Origin: Arcanobacterium phocae
GTDB lineage: Bacteria > Actinomycetota > Actinomycetes > Actinomycetales > Actinomycetaceae
Assembly (NCBI RefSeq): GCF_900105865.1
Contig: NZ_LT629804.1
Coordinates: forward strand, 1,612,001-1,676,000
Reading direction: 5' to 3'
DNA length: 64,000 nt
Positions 56,101-64,000 of this stretch are shown in pieces. A program made the translations under genes and the position numbers. Below the pieces are notes generated by a model, which had not been told where the DNA came from, ran no database searches, and worked only from the letters and a program-made list of their open reading frames with translations. The number at the start of each line of letters is the position of its first letter. Positions within the stretch are counted from its first letter, which is position 1.

Positions 56101-57882
56101 ATGAAGATCATGCCAGTTACTGGACAACGTATTGACACTGACCGCGGCGTCATCCATCGTCGTGGGGAACAATTATCTGCCTGTGAACAGCTGTGTTTCG
56201 ATGATTTGGGTCTTACTCTTTCTGAGGTTACATTCTTGGTTGTCGACGTCGAAACAACTGGCGAAAAACCGGGGCTACATGCGCTAACTGAAATAGGCGC
56301 GGTAAAAGTACGTGGCGGTGAGGTCCTCGGCGAGTTTAGTTCACTTATCAACCCGGGAATCCCTATCCCGGTATTTATTTCTCGACTCACCGGTATCACA
56401 AACCTTAAGGTAGCCACCGCCCCGAAACTCGATGCTATTTTGCCACTATTTATCGACTTTGTCGGTTCTGACCCAGACCTAGTATTTGTTGCACACAACG
56501 CGGCTTTTGATCTGGGACATTTACGAGGCGCTGCTGAAGCTTTAGAGCTTTCTTTTCCAAAACGCAAAGTTGTTGATACGGTGAAATTAAGCCGGCGGGT
56601 TTTCACTCGTGAAGAGGTACCAAATCATAAGCTCTCGTCCCTTGCCCGTTTCGTCCAAGCTACCACTTCCCCGTCTCATCGCGCTCTTGACGACGCCCGC
56701 GCTACGGTTGATGTCTTTCATGCTATTTTGGCCCGGTTGGGCTCGCTTGGTGTCACACATCTCGATGACTTGTTGGTGGCTCACTCACGGGTACCGGGAA
56801 AACGTCGGTTAAAAGCTCATCTAGCTGACCAGATCCCTGCGTTGCCGGGGATATACAAATTTATTGGTCCCAACAACGAGATTTTATATATTGGGACATC
56901 CAAGAACTTATATAAGCGTGTTCGATCCTATTTCACTGCGGCTGAAAAGCGACGCCGAATTGGCGAAATGGTGGATCTTGCTGTCCGGGTTGACACTATT
57001 GTCACGAAGACTGTTATTGAAGCGCAAATCCTTGAAATTAGATTAATACGGGACTTAGAACCACCCTACAACAGGAGGTCGAAACCACGGGCTCGATACT
57101 GGCTGAAACTTACTGACGAAAAGCATCCTCGCCTAACGGCGTCTAGAGTTGTTACCTTCGATAATCTTGATGTTTCATTAGGCCCTTTCACCAAAATGGG
57201 AAATGCAAAAGCCGCTCTGGAGCTGATTAATTCGTACACCAACCTACGCACATGTGCACAGGTTTTGCCTAGCCAACCAGACGGCAGACCTGCATGTCAT
57301 CAAGCGGAGTTAAAACTGTGCGATGCGCCTTGCCAGACCGGTATAGAACAAAAGATGAGCTACGAAAAAGTAGAACGAATTTTGCGCGGGGATGTCGATG
57401 ATATCTATCTCTATAGTCTCAAGCGAATGAAGGAACTATCAGCAAGCGAACGGTTTGAGTATGCTCAGCGGGAGCGCGATCGAATATACGCTCTCGTTGG
57501 CGGTGCACGTGCGCAAGCGCTCATGAAACCACTCATCCAAGCTGGGCGTATTATCGCTGCATCGCCTCATGAGCAACAAGCCGATACTTGGGAAATAGTT
57601 ACCACGGATTACGGTCAGCTGGTTGATTCGACTATCGTAGTCCACGCTAATGAAGTTCACACCTACGCTGATTCATACAACAGCCAGCATCCGTTGTCTG
57701 AGCCGCCTGAACGACCGTTCGCTGAGGTAACCACTGATGAATTACATTGTCTTTCTTCATGGCTGTGGCGCGATTTAGTTCGGATTGTGTACGTAACTCA
57801 GCCCGAGAAATTAGCTACGCGAGTCTCGAGTTCACAAAAAATTATGCTCCCCGATATCGTTGGCGTCGACCAGGCGATGTGA
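56101..57882 (+). CDS. DnaQ exonuclease / GIY-YIG (UvrC N-terminal) fusion
   Basis: A 593-residue protein. Residues 40-205 form a DEDDh exonuclease (VVDVETTGEKPG, VAHNAAFDLGH, SHRALDDARAT); residues about 235-320 form a GIY-YIG nuclease like UvrC/Cho (PALPGIYKFIGPNNEILYIG, SKNLYKRVRSYF); a long C-terminal region of unknown fold with Cys residues (CAQVLPS, CHQAELKLCDAPCQTG) follows. It matches Rv2191-type proteins and may act in DNA repair. I start it at 56101, where TAAAGT ends 7 bases upstream and TTGAAA is 19 bases further; longer in-frame starts overlap the previous gene. Confidence 0.85.
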   Translation: MKIMPVTGQRIDTDRGVIHRRGEQLSACEQLCFDDLGLTLSEVTFLVVDVETTGEKPGLHALTEIGAVKVRGGEVLGEFSSLINPGIPIPVFISRLTGITNLKVATAPKLDAILPLFIDFVGSDPDLVFVAHNAAFDLGHLRGAAEALELSFPKRKVVDTVKLSRRVFTREEVPNHKLSSLARFVQATTSPSHRALDDARATVDVFHAILARLGSLGVTHLDDLLVAHSRVPGKRRLKAHLADQIPALPGIYKFIGPNNEILYIGTSKNLYKRVRSYFTAAEKRRRIGEMVDLAVRVDTIVTKTVIEAQILEIRLIRDLEPPYNRRSKPRARYWLKLTDEKHPRLTASRVVTFDNLDVSLGPFTKMGNAKAALELINSYTNLRTCAQVLPSQPDGRPACHQAELKLCDAPCQTGIEQKMSYEKVERILRGDVDDIYLYSLKRMKELSASERFEYAQRERDRIYALVGGARAQALMKPLIQAGRIIAASPHEQQADTWEIVTTDYGQLVDSTIVVHANEVHTYADSYNSQHPLSEPPERPFAEVTTDELHCLSSWLWRDLVRIVYVTQPEKLATRVSSSQKIMLPDIVGVDQAM

Positions 57883-57913
57883 GAAGCATAAAAGAAGTTA
57901 AACTCAATGCACG

Positions 57914-58309
57914 CTATGAAACTAATTCTTTCACTGTCACGGAAAGCTCAGTCGCGTTGATTGGATAAGGTAAAATAGCTTCTGGACGCGCAACTCGTGC
58001 TAGCCACTCATCTTGTGGCCGGGCTATGAGGACAATATACGGAATGTTTTCGTTGATTTCATCCCGTACCATTTTTCCTAAACCGATTCCACCAAGCTTT
58101 GGCGTCTCCGCATCTAGTATGAGCAAATCAAAGGACTGACCAGCTTCTTCTGCATCTTTAATCTTCAGAATAGTTCCGTCCGGAGTTGCGCCTTCTATCC
58201 ATTCAATCGGCGTCTCTTGGCCACGCACCTTGCGTCCTACTGCGCGTTTAACAGATTCACGCACATCACGATTATCTGAATAGACCAATACTCTAACGTG
58301 CGAGCCCAT
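57914..58309 (-). CDS. atypical response-regulator receiver domain protein
   Basis: A 131-residue stand-alone receiver-like domain. The first acidic site is VYSDNRDVRE, the phosphoacceptor Asp is in LLILDAETPKLGG, but the conserved Lys before Pro is replaced by Tyr (ILPYPINATEL). No output domain and no histidine kinase are nearby, so it may not be phosphorylated in the usual way. The ATG at 58309 follows GGAGG by 5 bases. Confidence 0.75.
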   Translation of the reverse strand: MGSHVRVLVYSDNRDVRESVKRAVGRKVRGQETPIEWIEGATPDGTILKIKDAEEAGQSFDLLILDAETPKLGGIGLGKMVRDEINENIPYIVLIARPQDEWLARVARPEAILPYPINATELSVTVKELVS

Positions 58310-58463
58310 GTCCACCTCCGGGGAGATTACTATCTTTAATTCTCTCTTAAGTCTACGTCGTTTCGGAGCTCTGAACTAATCGAGTGAGGCACCGAGTATT
58401 TCACTCATAGGAATAAAGCCCGCCAATATAGGCTAAAAATATGCATAATAGAATATGTACATC

Positions 58464-58475
58464 GGACTTAAGTCC
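58464..58475. promoter_or_regulatory. palindrome in the sodA leader
   Basis: GGACTTAAGTCC is a perfect 12-base palindrome, 24 bases before the sodA ATG and just past A/T-rich sequence that could hold the promoter. It could be an operator. No known consensus fits with confidence. Confidence 0.3.
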
Positions 58476-58499
58476 CTCACGAAATTACCGGAGGTCGAA

Positions 58500-59123
58500 A
58501 TGACAATTTATACTCTTCCTGAACTTCCCTACGATTATGCAGCCCTTGAGCCACATATTTCAGGAAAGATCATGGAACTTCATCACGATAAGCATCATGC
58601 AACGTACGTGGCCGGCGCTAACACGGCAGTAGAAAACATCAAAGCAGCGCGCGAAGCTGGTGACTTATCGAAAATCAATCAGCTATCAAAGGATCTCGCA
58701 TTCAATCTCGGCGGACACACCAACCACACTATGTTCTGGCAAAATCTCTCCCCCAATGGTGGCGACGAACCAGAAGGCGAACTCCTCGAAGCCATCAAAG
58801 ATTCCTTTGGCTCGTTCGCTAACTTCCAGAAGCATTTCACAGCTGTAGCTCTCGGAATCCAAGGATCTGGTTGGGCTGTTCTAGCTTACGATACGTTGGC
58901 AGGCAAGCTTAATGTTTTCCAGATGTTTGATCACCAGGCCAACATCCCATCATTCATTGTGCCATTGTTTATGGTCGATATGTGGGAGCACGCTTTCTAC
59001 CTCGACTATCTAAATGTCAAGGCAGACTACCTCAAGGCAATTTGGAACATTGCTAATTGGGAAGATGTTGCTGCTCGCTTGGCCCGTGCCCAAGAGCACG
59101 CCGCAAAGCTCATTCTTGGCTAA
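58500..59123 (+). CDS. sodA: superoxide dismutase (Mn/Fe type)
   Basis: A 207-residue cytoplasmic superoxide dismutase. Metal ligands are in the N-terminal HHDKHH region, the second His in GGHTNHTMFW, and DMWEHAFYLDY (Asp and His). The GGHTNHTMFWQNL segment leans to manganese or cambialistic use, but that cannot be fixed by sequence reading alone. I start it at 58500 after GGAGG (MTIYTLPELPYDY); the ORF's extra 15 codons are unsupported. The upstream 190-base gap has A/T-rich promoter-like sequence and a palindrome at 58464-58475. Confidence 0.95.
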   Translation: MTIYTLPELPYDYAALEPHISGKIMELHHDKHHATYVAGANTAVENIKAAREAGDLSKINQLSKDLAFNLGGHTNHTMFWQNLSPNGGDEPEGELLEAIKDSFGSFANFQKHFTAVALGIQGSGWAVLAYDTLAGKLNVFQMFDHQANIPSFIVPLFMVDMWEHAFYLDYLNVKADYLKAIWNIANWEDVAARLARAQEHAAKLILG

Positions 59124-59136
59124 GAGAAAGCTTTTA

Positions 59137-59176
59137 AAAAGGTTGGCTCGACTAATTTAAGTCGAGCCAACCTTTT
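59137..59176. terminator. bidirectional terminator between sodA and the FKBP gene
   Basis: AAAAGGTTGGCTCGAC (59137-59152) pairs perfectly with GTCGAGCCAACCTTTT (59161-59176) around an 8-base loop. The A and T runs at the ends make it a terminator in both directions for two convergent genes. Confidence 0.92.
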
Positions 59177-59184
59177 GTATCGGA

Positions 59185-60108
59185 TTACTTATCGATACCT
59201 AGAATATCTACGACGACAGCCAAACCTTGCTTGTTGTCGTCACTTTCCGGACCCTGTGGCGGCGCCATGACTAAAACACGTGATCCCACCGGGATACCCG
59301 TTAATCCATCAAAGATAGAGCCACCACCAATAGTGGATAGGAACGGGCCGGCTTTACCGTAACTGGTTTCCGACTTTGAATTATCGATTAGTGACATCGA
59401 ATATTGCATATAAAGTCTCGAGCCCTCTCCACCAACTTCTGGACCACTACCGCGTGCGATAACGGTTGTGGAAATTTCAGTCGGATTCGCAGTCCCCTCT
59501 TTAACTTTGACAGTCACGGGTTGGCCTAGCTCTCCTTCAATTTCCACGGGAAGAGAAGCCGGATCTGCTTCTGGAGTTGCATTTGGATCGCCAGCTTGAT
59601 CCCCGCCGAAAGCATCGAGAATCTCTACATAGAAAGCAATCGTATCGTCTTTACCGATACCCGCCTGAGCATTTCCTCCAGCTGGTCCGTATCCTAGTTT
59701 GGACGGAATCGAGAGAATAACCTTTGCTCCAGATTTCAGTCCAGACAGTCCCTGAGTCCACCCCGGGATAACTCCCTGGAGCGAAAACCCTGCTCCGCTA
59801 CCACGTGAAAAAGAAGAATCGAACGGCTTTTCATTGCCCCAGACCTGTCCCACATAATGCGCAACAACAAAGTCAGTTTCTTCGATAACTCGTCCTTCCC
59901 CCTCATCTAAGACAGTTTTTTGTAGTCCTTCGGGCGGGTTAGAATCTGGAAACTCCAAGTGGGTATCCTTGCCATCTATTTTAACTGTTGGCATTTCAGT
60001 TCCAGCTGCCTGCTGTTCAGTTTTCGACGCTGAATTAGCTGCCGAGTCAGAGCATCCAGTCAGTCCCAGTAGTACCGCTGCACAAAGAGCGATAATGGAT
60101 CGTTTCAC
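59185..60108 (-). CDS. FKBP-type peptidyl-prolyl isomerase lipoprotein
   Basis: A 307-residue exported lipoprotein. The signal peptide ends in a lipobox LTGC (Cys at residue 19), so it is anchored outside the membrane. The first FKBP domain (about 75-170) has the complete active-site strands (VVAHYVGQVW, FDSSFSRGSG, VIPGWTQGLSGLKSG, YGPAGG). A second, weaker FKBP-like domain (about 210-307) has GIPVGSRVLVMAPP but lacks most aromatic pocket residues. It probably helps fold exported proteins. The GTG start follows AGGAG by 8 bases. Confidence 0.9.
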   Translation of the reverse strand: MKRSIIALCAAVLLGLTGCSDSAANSASKTEQQAAGTEMPTVKIDGKDTHLEFPDSNPPEGLQKTVLDEGEGRVIEETDFVVAHYVGQVWGNEKPFDSSFSRGSGAGFSLQGVIPGWTQGLSGLKSGAKVILSIPSKLGYGPAGGNAQAGIGKDDTIAFYVEILDAFGGDQAGDPNATPEADPASLPVEIEGELGQPVTVKVKEGTANPTEISTTVIARGSGPEVGGEGSRLYMQYSMSLIDNSKSETSYGKAGPFLSTIGGGSIFDGLTGIPVGSRVLVMAPPQGPESDDNKQGLAVVVDILGIDK

Positions 60109-60134
60109 GTATTTTTCTCCTTTATATAAATAAA

Positions 60135-60166
60135 GTGTGTGGACGCCTCAAAGGACGTCCACACAC
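60135..60166 (-). terminator. terminator of erpA
   Basis: GTGTGTGGACG and CGTCCACACAC form a perfect 11-base-pair stem with a 10-base loop that can pair partly. On the minus strand it is followed by the U-rich TTTATTTATAT, and it begins 9 bases after the erpA stop. Confidence 0.85.
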
Positions 60167-60175
60167 GAGCACTTG

Positions 60176-60517
60176 TCAGTGGAAAGACTCACCGCATGCA
60201 CAAGAACCTTGCGCATTAGGGTTATCGATTGTAAATCCCTGGCGTTCAATTGAATCAGCAAAATCGATTGTTGCTCCTTCAAGATAAGGAACCGACATCC
60301 GGTCAACAACTACTTCAACACCATCAAAATTAGCAATGGCATCGCCGTCTAGTAGCCGCTCATCAAAATAGAGCTGATACATTAGCCCCGAGCAACCACC
60401 AGGCTGCACTGCCACTCGTAACCGGAGATCATCACGACCCTCTTGTTCCAGTAAAGACTTGACTTTCGCTGCGGCCACATCAGTAAGGCTTACAGCATGT
60501 GTTGCAATTTCGCTCAT
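60176..60517 (-). CDS. erpA: iron-sulfur cluster insertion protein (ErpA/HesB)
   Basis: A 113-residue A-type carrier that delivers Fe-S clusters to target enzymes. The three Cys are in GGCSGLMYQLYF and the C-terminal GSCACGESF. I start it at 60517 (MSEIATHAVSLTD), 5 bases after GGAGG; four more codons upstream are possible. Aconitase and PurF in this window are possible clients. The placement beside the glycerate-kinase-like gene matches Rv2204c-Rv2205c. Confidence 0.93.
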   Translation of the reverse strand: MSEIATHAVSLTDVAAAKVKSLLEQEGRDDLRLRVAVQPGGCSGLMYQLYFDERLLDGDAIANFDGVEVVVDRMSVPYLEGATIDFADSIERQGFTIDNPNAQGSCACGESFH

Positions 60518-60594
60518 CGTTTCCTCCATCTAACACATAGACAAGCTCAAGACTAACGGCTCTAGCTATCTCGTTCCACTGGATACGCTGAGAG

Positions 60595-61662
60595 CTATGC
60601 GTCCCATCCCCATGTTGTTGCCAATCGAACAGTTAATTCAGTAATCCCAGTTAAATCAATGTCAGAAAGTCGATATAAACCATGTATGCCTAAGCCCGGA
60701 AGCTCACCCCGCACAATTTGTGTACGTGCAGTTACTACAACGAAAGGTGCCCCTACCCGTTGCGCATATTCAGATACCTGGATTAAACCGCGCGGCACAT
60801 GAAGCTCTAAACTGTTTGTAATATATACATAAAGATCAGCCGGTTGGGTGGGTATAGTAAGATCTTGTCCCAATAAATCGAGCTTGGCATTCAACGTATG
60901 GAACATTTTACCTAAGCCACCACCAACGCCATCAAAAACTTGTTGGTGTCTCATCTGCCGTCTCGACATAGTGAGATTATGTTGACTCAGTGCCCGGTCT
61001 AGCCGGTGTGCTATGTCCGTGGCTGTCGAATTAAAATCTTGGGCCGTACACGCATCAAAACCACACTGTTGCCATATCCTTCCAATCCCATCTGGCCCAT
61101 GCAAAAACTGATCATGGGGATATGTAATATAAAGACTCATGTTCCCTAGACGGGATCGGGCTAAAGTAACAGCCTGCTTTAGAGCACCATCGGTCATATT
61201 TTTTTCGAAGCTGATGCCAGATAGTACACTCAGCATTCCCAGACCTAGATCACTATGATTCATTAGCGCAGGGAGATGAATGTGCACATTCGATACATGA
61301 TGCTCAGCTAGCCACAGCAGATCTTCTGCTAAGAAAGCTGAAGATCCCCGAGGATCCCCATTTCCGTTCCATGTGGCAGCTTCAGCAAGGTCGATCAGTG
61401 CACGATCATCAGTCCTAGAGATCCAAATAATTCGGCCGGGACCAGATCCATGACGGCGTTCAACAGCTTCTGCCTGGCCAACACGGTGGCAAAAAACATT
61501 GGCTAGCCCAGTACCAACATGCGCAACATTTTCACCATCAGAATTCAAGCATATGTCTATCTCATCTGTTGGCCTAGACTGATTCCAACTCGATGCGAAT
61601 GCCCGTGCCACGGCGTCCGGTTCATTTCCCGGAAGCGCCGTGGCAACACATAAAACCCGCAC
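60595..61662 (-). CDS. glycerate-kinase-like protein, divergent
   Basis: A 355-residue protein that aligns by eye with the GlxK-type glycerate kinase fold (Rv2205c type): N-terminal strand MRVLCVATAL, the RPTDEIDICLNSDG segment, FDGVGGGLGKM in the position of the conserved Gly-rich block, and the C-terminal APFVVVTART. The DSFKGSLSA motif at the N-terminus of true glycerate kinases is replaced by ALPGNEPDA, so activity is doubtful. The GTG start is directly adjacent to the M20 peptidase stop with AGGGAA before it. Confidence 0.65.
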   Translation of the reverse strand: MRVLCVATALPGNEPDAVARAFASSWNQSRPTDEIDICLNSDGENVAHVGTGLANVFCHRVGQAEAVERRHGSGPGRIIWISRTDDRALIDLAEAATWNGNGDPRGSSAFLAEDLLWLAEHHVSNVHIHLPALMNHSDLGLGMLSVLSGISFEKNMTDGALKQAVTLARSRLGNMSLYITYPHDQFLHGPDGIGRIWQQCGFDACTAQDFNSTATDIAHRLDRALSQHNLTMSRRQMRHQQVFDGVGGGLGKMFHTLNAKLDLLGQDLTIPTQPADLYVYITNSLELHVPRGLIQVSEYAQRVGAPFVVVTARTQIVRGELPGLGIHGLYRLSDIDLTGITELTVRLATTWGWDA

Positions 61663-63006
61663 TTAATTCCCTAAACGTGACAGCGTCAGAGCTTCCGCCA
61701 CAATTGCATTACGGAAATCTTGAATATGTAATGACTCATTAGCTGAATGAGCACGAGTATCCGGATCTTCTATTCCGGTTACTAGGATCTGTGCCTGCGG
61801 GAATGCCTTTGCTAAGTCAGCGATGAACGGAATAGACCCTCCTTGACCAATACTGACAGGTTCAACACCCCATGCTTCTGCCAGAGCCTTACGCGCGATC
61901 TCGGTCGCTTCTGTTTCAGCACCAGCGAGGAAAGCTGATCCTGCTTCGGACAACGTGACGTCAACATGGGCGCCAAATGGAGCGTGCTTGCGCAAGTGAT
62001 CGGCAAGCATCTGCGCAGCTTCGTGCGAGTCTTGGCCTGGTGTTACTCGCATGGACAACACAAATTTGACTGACGGAAGAATCGTATTTGAAACTGCCGC
62101 GACTGAAGGAACATCCATTCCAATCACCGAGATAGCTGGCTTGGTCCACAACCGAGAAGTAAACGATCCGGAACCCGCTAATTTCACGCCTTCCAAAACT
62201 CCGGCATCTCGCCGAAAATCTGCTTCTGGATAGTCAACATCAGTGTCATCTTCCTGAACAAGGCCTGATACTGCAACATTGCCGTCCGCGTCATGCAACG
62301 TTGAAATCAGCCGCGATGCAACGGTAACCGCATCAAGAACTGGGCCACCAAAGAAACCAGAATGTACGGCGTGGTCAAGCACCTTAACTTCAACCTGCAT
62401 CTGGACAACGCCACGCAACGACGTCGTTAACGCCGGAGCTCCAGCCTTCCAATTAGAAGAATCCGCGACGACGATCACGTCTGCGGCAAGTTGTTCCCGA
62501 TAGGTATTGAGAAAATCAACGAAAGTTGGGGAACCAACTTCTTCTTCGCCCTCAATAAAAAGCCGAATGCCGACGCCCGGATCTGCAGCTTCGATAGCAG
62601 CTAAATGGACCAAAACTCCAGCTTTATCATCAGCTGTGCCACGACCATACAATCTGCCATCGCGCTCTACTGCGACAAATGGCTCCGACTTCCATTCAGC
62701 CACATCGCCAACTGGCTGCACATCGTGATGTGCGTAAAGCAAAACGGTTGGCTTGCCCTCCTGAGCTGGACGTGAAGCCAGAATCGCTGGTCTTCCTACC
62801 AGCCCGGATTCGGTATGTAGCTGAATCACCTCGGTATCTAGCCCTAATTTTTTCGCTCGTTGTGCTATCCATTGAGCCGATTCAAGCATCGGAGCTTGGT
62901 CAAAAGAAGCAGACGAAATCGACGGAATAGCAACAAATTCTGTCAATTCGTTGAGGATTTCAGGCATGGCGTCATCGACGCGAGAACTAATTAATTGAGT
63001 ATTCAT
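61663..63006 (-). CDS. M20 family metallopeptidase (dipeptidase)
   Basis: A 447-residue cytoplasmic zinc peptidase. Metal-binding residues are in VLLYAHHDVQPVGD, GRGTADDKAG and EGEEEVGSP, with the dimerisation domain in the middle (SRVDD start, VEVKVLDHAVHSGFFGG) and a final His in THSANE-like ARAHSANESLH. It likely splits dipeptides. The start at 63006 is chosen because a TAGGCT box on the minus strand ends 7 bases before it; the GTG two codons upstream would fall inside that spacing. It is divergent from the DUF3043 gene. Confidence 0.9.
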   Translation of the reverse strand: MNTQLISSRVDDAMPEILNELTEFVAIPSISSASFDQAPMLESAQWIAQRAKKLGLDTEVIQLHTESGLVGRPAILASRPAQEGKPTVLLYAHHDVQPVGDVAEWKSEPFVAVERDGRLYGRGTADDKAGVLVHLAAIEAADPGVGIRLFIEGEEEVGSPTFVDFLNTYREQLAADVIVVADSSNWKAGAPALTTSLRGVVQMQVEVKVLDHAVHSGFFGGPVLDAVTVASRLISTLHDADGNVAVSGLVQEDDTDVDYPEADFRRDAGVLEGVKLAGSGSFTSRLWTKPAISVIGMDVPSVAAVSNTILPSVKFVLSMRVTPGQDSHEAAQMLADHLRKHAPFGAHVDVTLSEAGSAFLAGAETEATEIARKALAEAWGVEPVSIGQGGSIPFIADLAKAFPQAQILVTGIEDPDTRAHSANESLHIQDFRNAIVAEALTLSRLGN

Positions 63007-63083
63007 ACCCACTAGCCTAGCGCGTATTTGCCCGTTACCCGGTAAACTAGCAATGGAATTTCATTAATTGTGAAGGAAGTTTT

Positions 63084-63752
63084 GTGTTCGGTCAGAAAAA
63101 AGACTCTGTTCAAGAGCCGACTAACGTCGCATCGGAGACCCTAGCAAAAGGCCATGTACCAAGCAAAGGCACTCCAACTCCACGCCGGAAGGACGTTGAG
63201 CGTGCTCATCGTCGGCCACTTGTCGCTGCAAGCGCTGCCTTAACGAAGGAAGAAAAGCGTAAGCTCAAGGCTGAGAATCGCGCAAAGAGCAATGAACTGT
63301 ACTACAAGCAACAAACAGCTATGCGTACTGGTGATGAAAGAAATATGCCGCCTGCTCACCGTGGAAAAGTCCGTCGTTGGGGCCGGGATTATATCGACGC
63401 CGCGAACCCACTGGGTCAATGGTTTATGCCAATGGTTATCCCGTTGCTACTGCTCGCAGCATTCATGTCCTACTGGCCAGTCGCTGCCTTCTGGGCAACC
63501 ATCGGAGTTTACGCCATTTTCCTCATTATGGTGATTCAGCTCGTATGGATCGTCCGCAACGCAAAGATTCTGGCCGTGTACAAGTTCGGCAAGGATGAGA
63601 TTCCATCGGGTTTCTCAATGCAGATGTTTTCTCGTGGTATGTACATGCCACGGTGGCGTCTGCCTTCACCGCAGGTTAAGCGCGGCGAGTATCCCTCAGG
63701 TTCGACTGCTGCTGATCTGAAAGCTGCCAAAGCTGCTAAGAAGGGACGCTAG
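63084..63752 (+). CDS. DUF3043 membrane protein
   Basis: A 222-residue actinobacterial DUF3043 protein. A basic, charged N-terminal part (about 1-110, with KEEKRKLKAENRAKS) is followed by two transmembrane helices (WFMPMVIPLLLLAAFMSYWP and AAFWATIGVYAIFLIMVIQLV) and a C-terminal basic tail. Function is unknown; it is conserved next to the ErpA/glycerate kinase locus (Rv2203 type). GAAGGAAG precedes the GTG start. Confidence 0.85.
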   Translation: MFGQKKDSVQEPTNVASETLAKGHVPSKGTPTPRRKDVERAHRRPLVAASAALTKEEKRKLKAENRAKSNELYYKQQTAMRTGDERNMPPAHRGKVRRWGRDYIDAANPLGQWFMPMVIPLLLLAAFMSYWPVAAFWATIGVYAIFLIMVIQLVWIVRNAKILAVYKFGKDEIPSGFSMQMFSRGMYMPRWRLPSPQVKRGEYPSGSTAADLKAAKAAKKGR

Positions 63753-63770
63753 TTTCTCACATCTATGTAA

Positions 63771-63810
63771 AACGGGGCTAAGTCAGAGGTTTTTCTGGCC
63801 TAGCCCCGTT
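63771..63810 (+). terminator. terminator after the DUF3043 gene
   Basis: AACGGGGCTA (63771-63780) and TAGCCCCGTT (63801-63810) form a perfect 10-base-pair stem with a 20-base loop that can pair further (CAG/CTG). It begins 18 bases after the stop codon. A T-run lies in the loop, not after the stem. Confidence 0.7.
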
Positions 63811-63821
63811 AACATATAGAC

Positions 63822-64000
63822 ATGACTAATTTTGAAATTTCAGCACATCTTGATATTCACGCTAATTTAGCGCTCGCCGTGGCAAAGAAAGACGATTCGC
63901 TCGTAATCGTGTCTCCGGTACCGGACGATTTCGCAGCCAACGTTGTTCAGTCTTTGACCACGATTGGTTTTGACGCAAAAGCGTTGTCGACGACGACGAT
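63822..64000 (+). CDS. N-terminus of a probable leucyl aminopeptidase
   Basis: An open reading frame runs from the ATG at 63822 to the end of the window (59 codons). It reads MTNFEISAHLDIHANLALA, then a strand-forming stretch DSLVIVSPVPDDF and a helix, which resembles the non-catalytic N-terminal domain of PepA-type leucyl aminopeptidases. The catalytic domain would lie outside the window, so the call is tentative. TAACAT ends 6 bases before the ATG, which suggests a leaderless start, and no ribosome binding site is seen. Confidence 0.4.
   Translation, partial: MTNFEISAHLDIHANLALAVAKKDDSLVIVSPVPDDFAANVVQSLTTIGFDAKALSTTT

Overview
The window comes from a chromosome of an actinobacterium, most likely a moderate-GC member of the Actinomycetaceae such as Arcanobacterium or a relative. 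The evidence is a set of actinobacteria-specific families (SepH, DUF3000, DUF3043, DUF3071, DUF3159, DUF3710, DUF4193, DUF5998, an Rv2175c-like protein), a PASTA kinase, a class II DAHP synthase, an acidic-N-terminus SigA, and gene orders that match Mycobacterium tuberculosis Rv2680-Rv2682c, Rv2689c-Rv2703, Rv2173-Rv2178c and Rv2191-Rv2205c (gene orders recalled, not looked up). I saw no insertion sequence, prophage, CRISPR array or obvious pseudogene.

Layout. 1-7135: the end of a tRNA-Val(CAC), a small membrane protein, and a glgX-treY-treZ operon that converts glycogen to trehalose. 7187-10848: DUF3000 and RNase D, convergent with dxs. 10932-13610: acnA with its own promoter and a palindromic operator candidate. 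13673-26486: a ten-gene minus-strand operon purE-C-F-M-N-purO-purH-D-L-fhs for de novo IMP synthesis, preceded by a ZTP (pfl) riboswitch and an intrinsic terminator. 26711-33914: SDR, TRAM RNA methyltransferase, APC permease, CeoB/CeoC, DUF3159, OB-fold, DUF3710, DUF4193. 34075-46552: sepH, tdk, a phosphodiesterase, DUF5998, parC, two bipartite GNAT proteins, parE, DUF7455-like, a DnaQ exonuclease and rpoD. 46711-57882: a universal stress protein, DUF4192, polyprenyl synthase, Rv2175c-like, a LysM/transglycosylase, pknL, aroG, PPi-type phosphofructokinase, a small membrane protein and a DnaQ-GIY-YIG fusion. 57914-64000: an atypical receiver, sodA, an FKBP lipoprotein, erpA, a glycerate-kinase-like protein, an M20 peptidase, DUF3043 and the start of a probable leucyl aminopeptidase.

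How the genes work together. The purine operon is the most interesting unit. Its gene content is unlike the usual actinobacterial arrangement: the two PurH activities are on separate proteins, PurL is a single long chain, and PurF has lost its glutaminase residues including the catalytic Cys. It resembles clostridial (Lachnospiraceae-like) purine operons and sits inside an otherwise actinobacterial gene order, so transfer is likely. The leader senses ZTP/ZMP, which build up when 10-formyl-tetrahydrofolate is short. The operon ends with fhs, which makes 10-formyl-tetrahydrofolate, so the sensed shortage and its remedy are in one transcript.

Several genes that lack a ribosome binding site have a TANNNT-like -10 box 6-7 nt before the start codon, which fits leaderless transcription. 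There is no gene-free stretch longer than about 225 bases; the longest is the riboswitch leader. Most of the window is ordinary housekeeping. I did not find a convincing wholly new system; the purine operon and its leader are what I would look at first.
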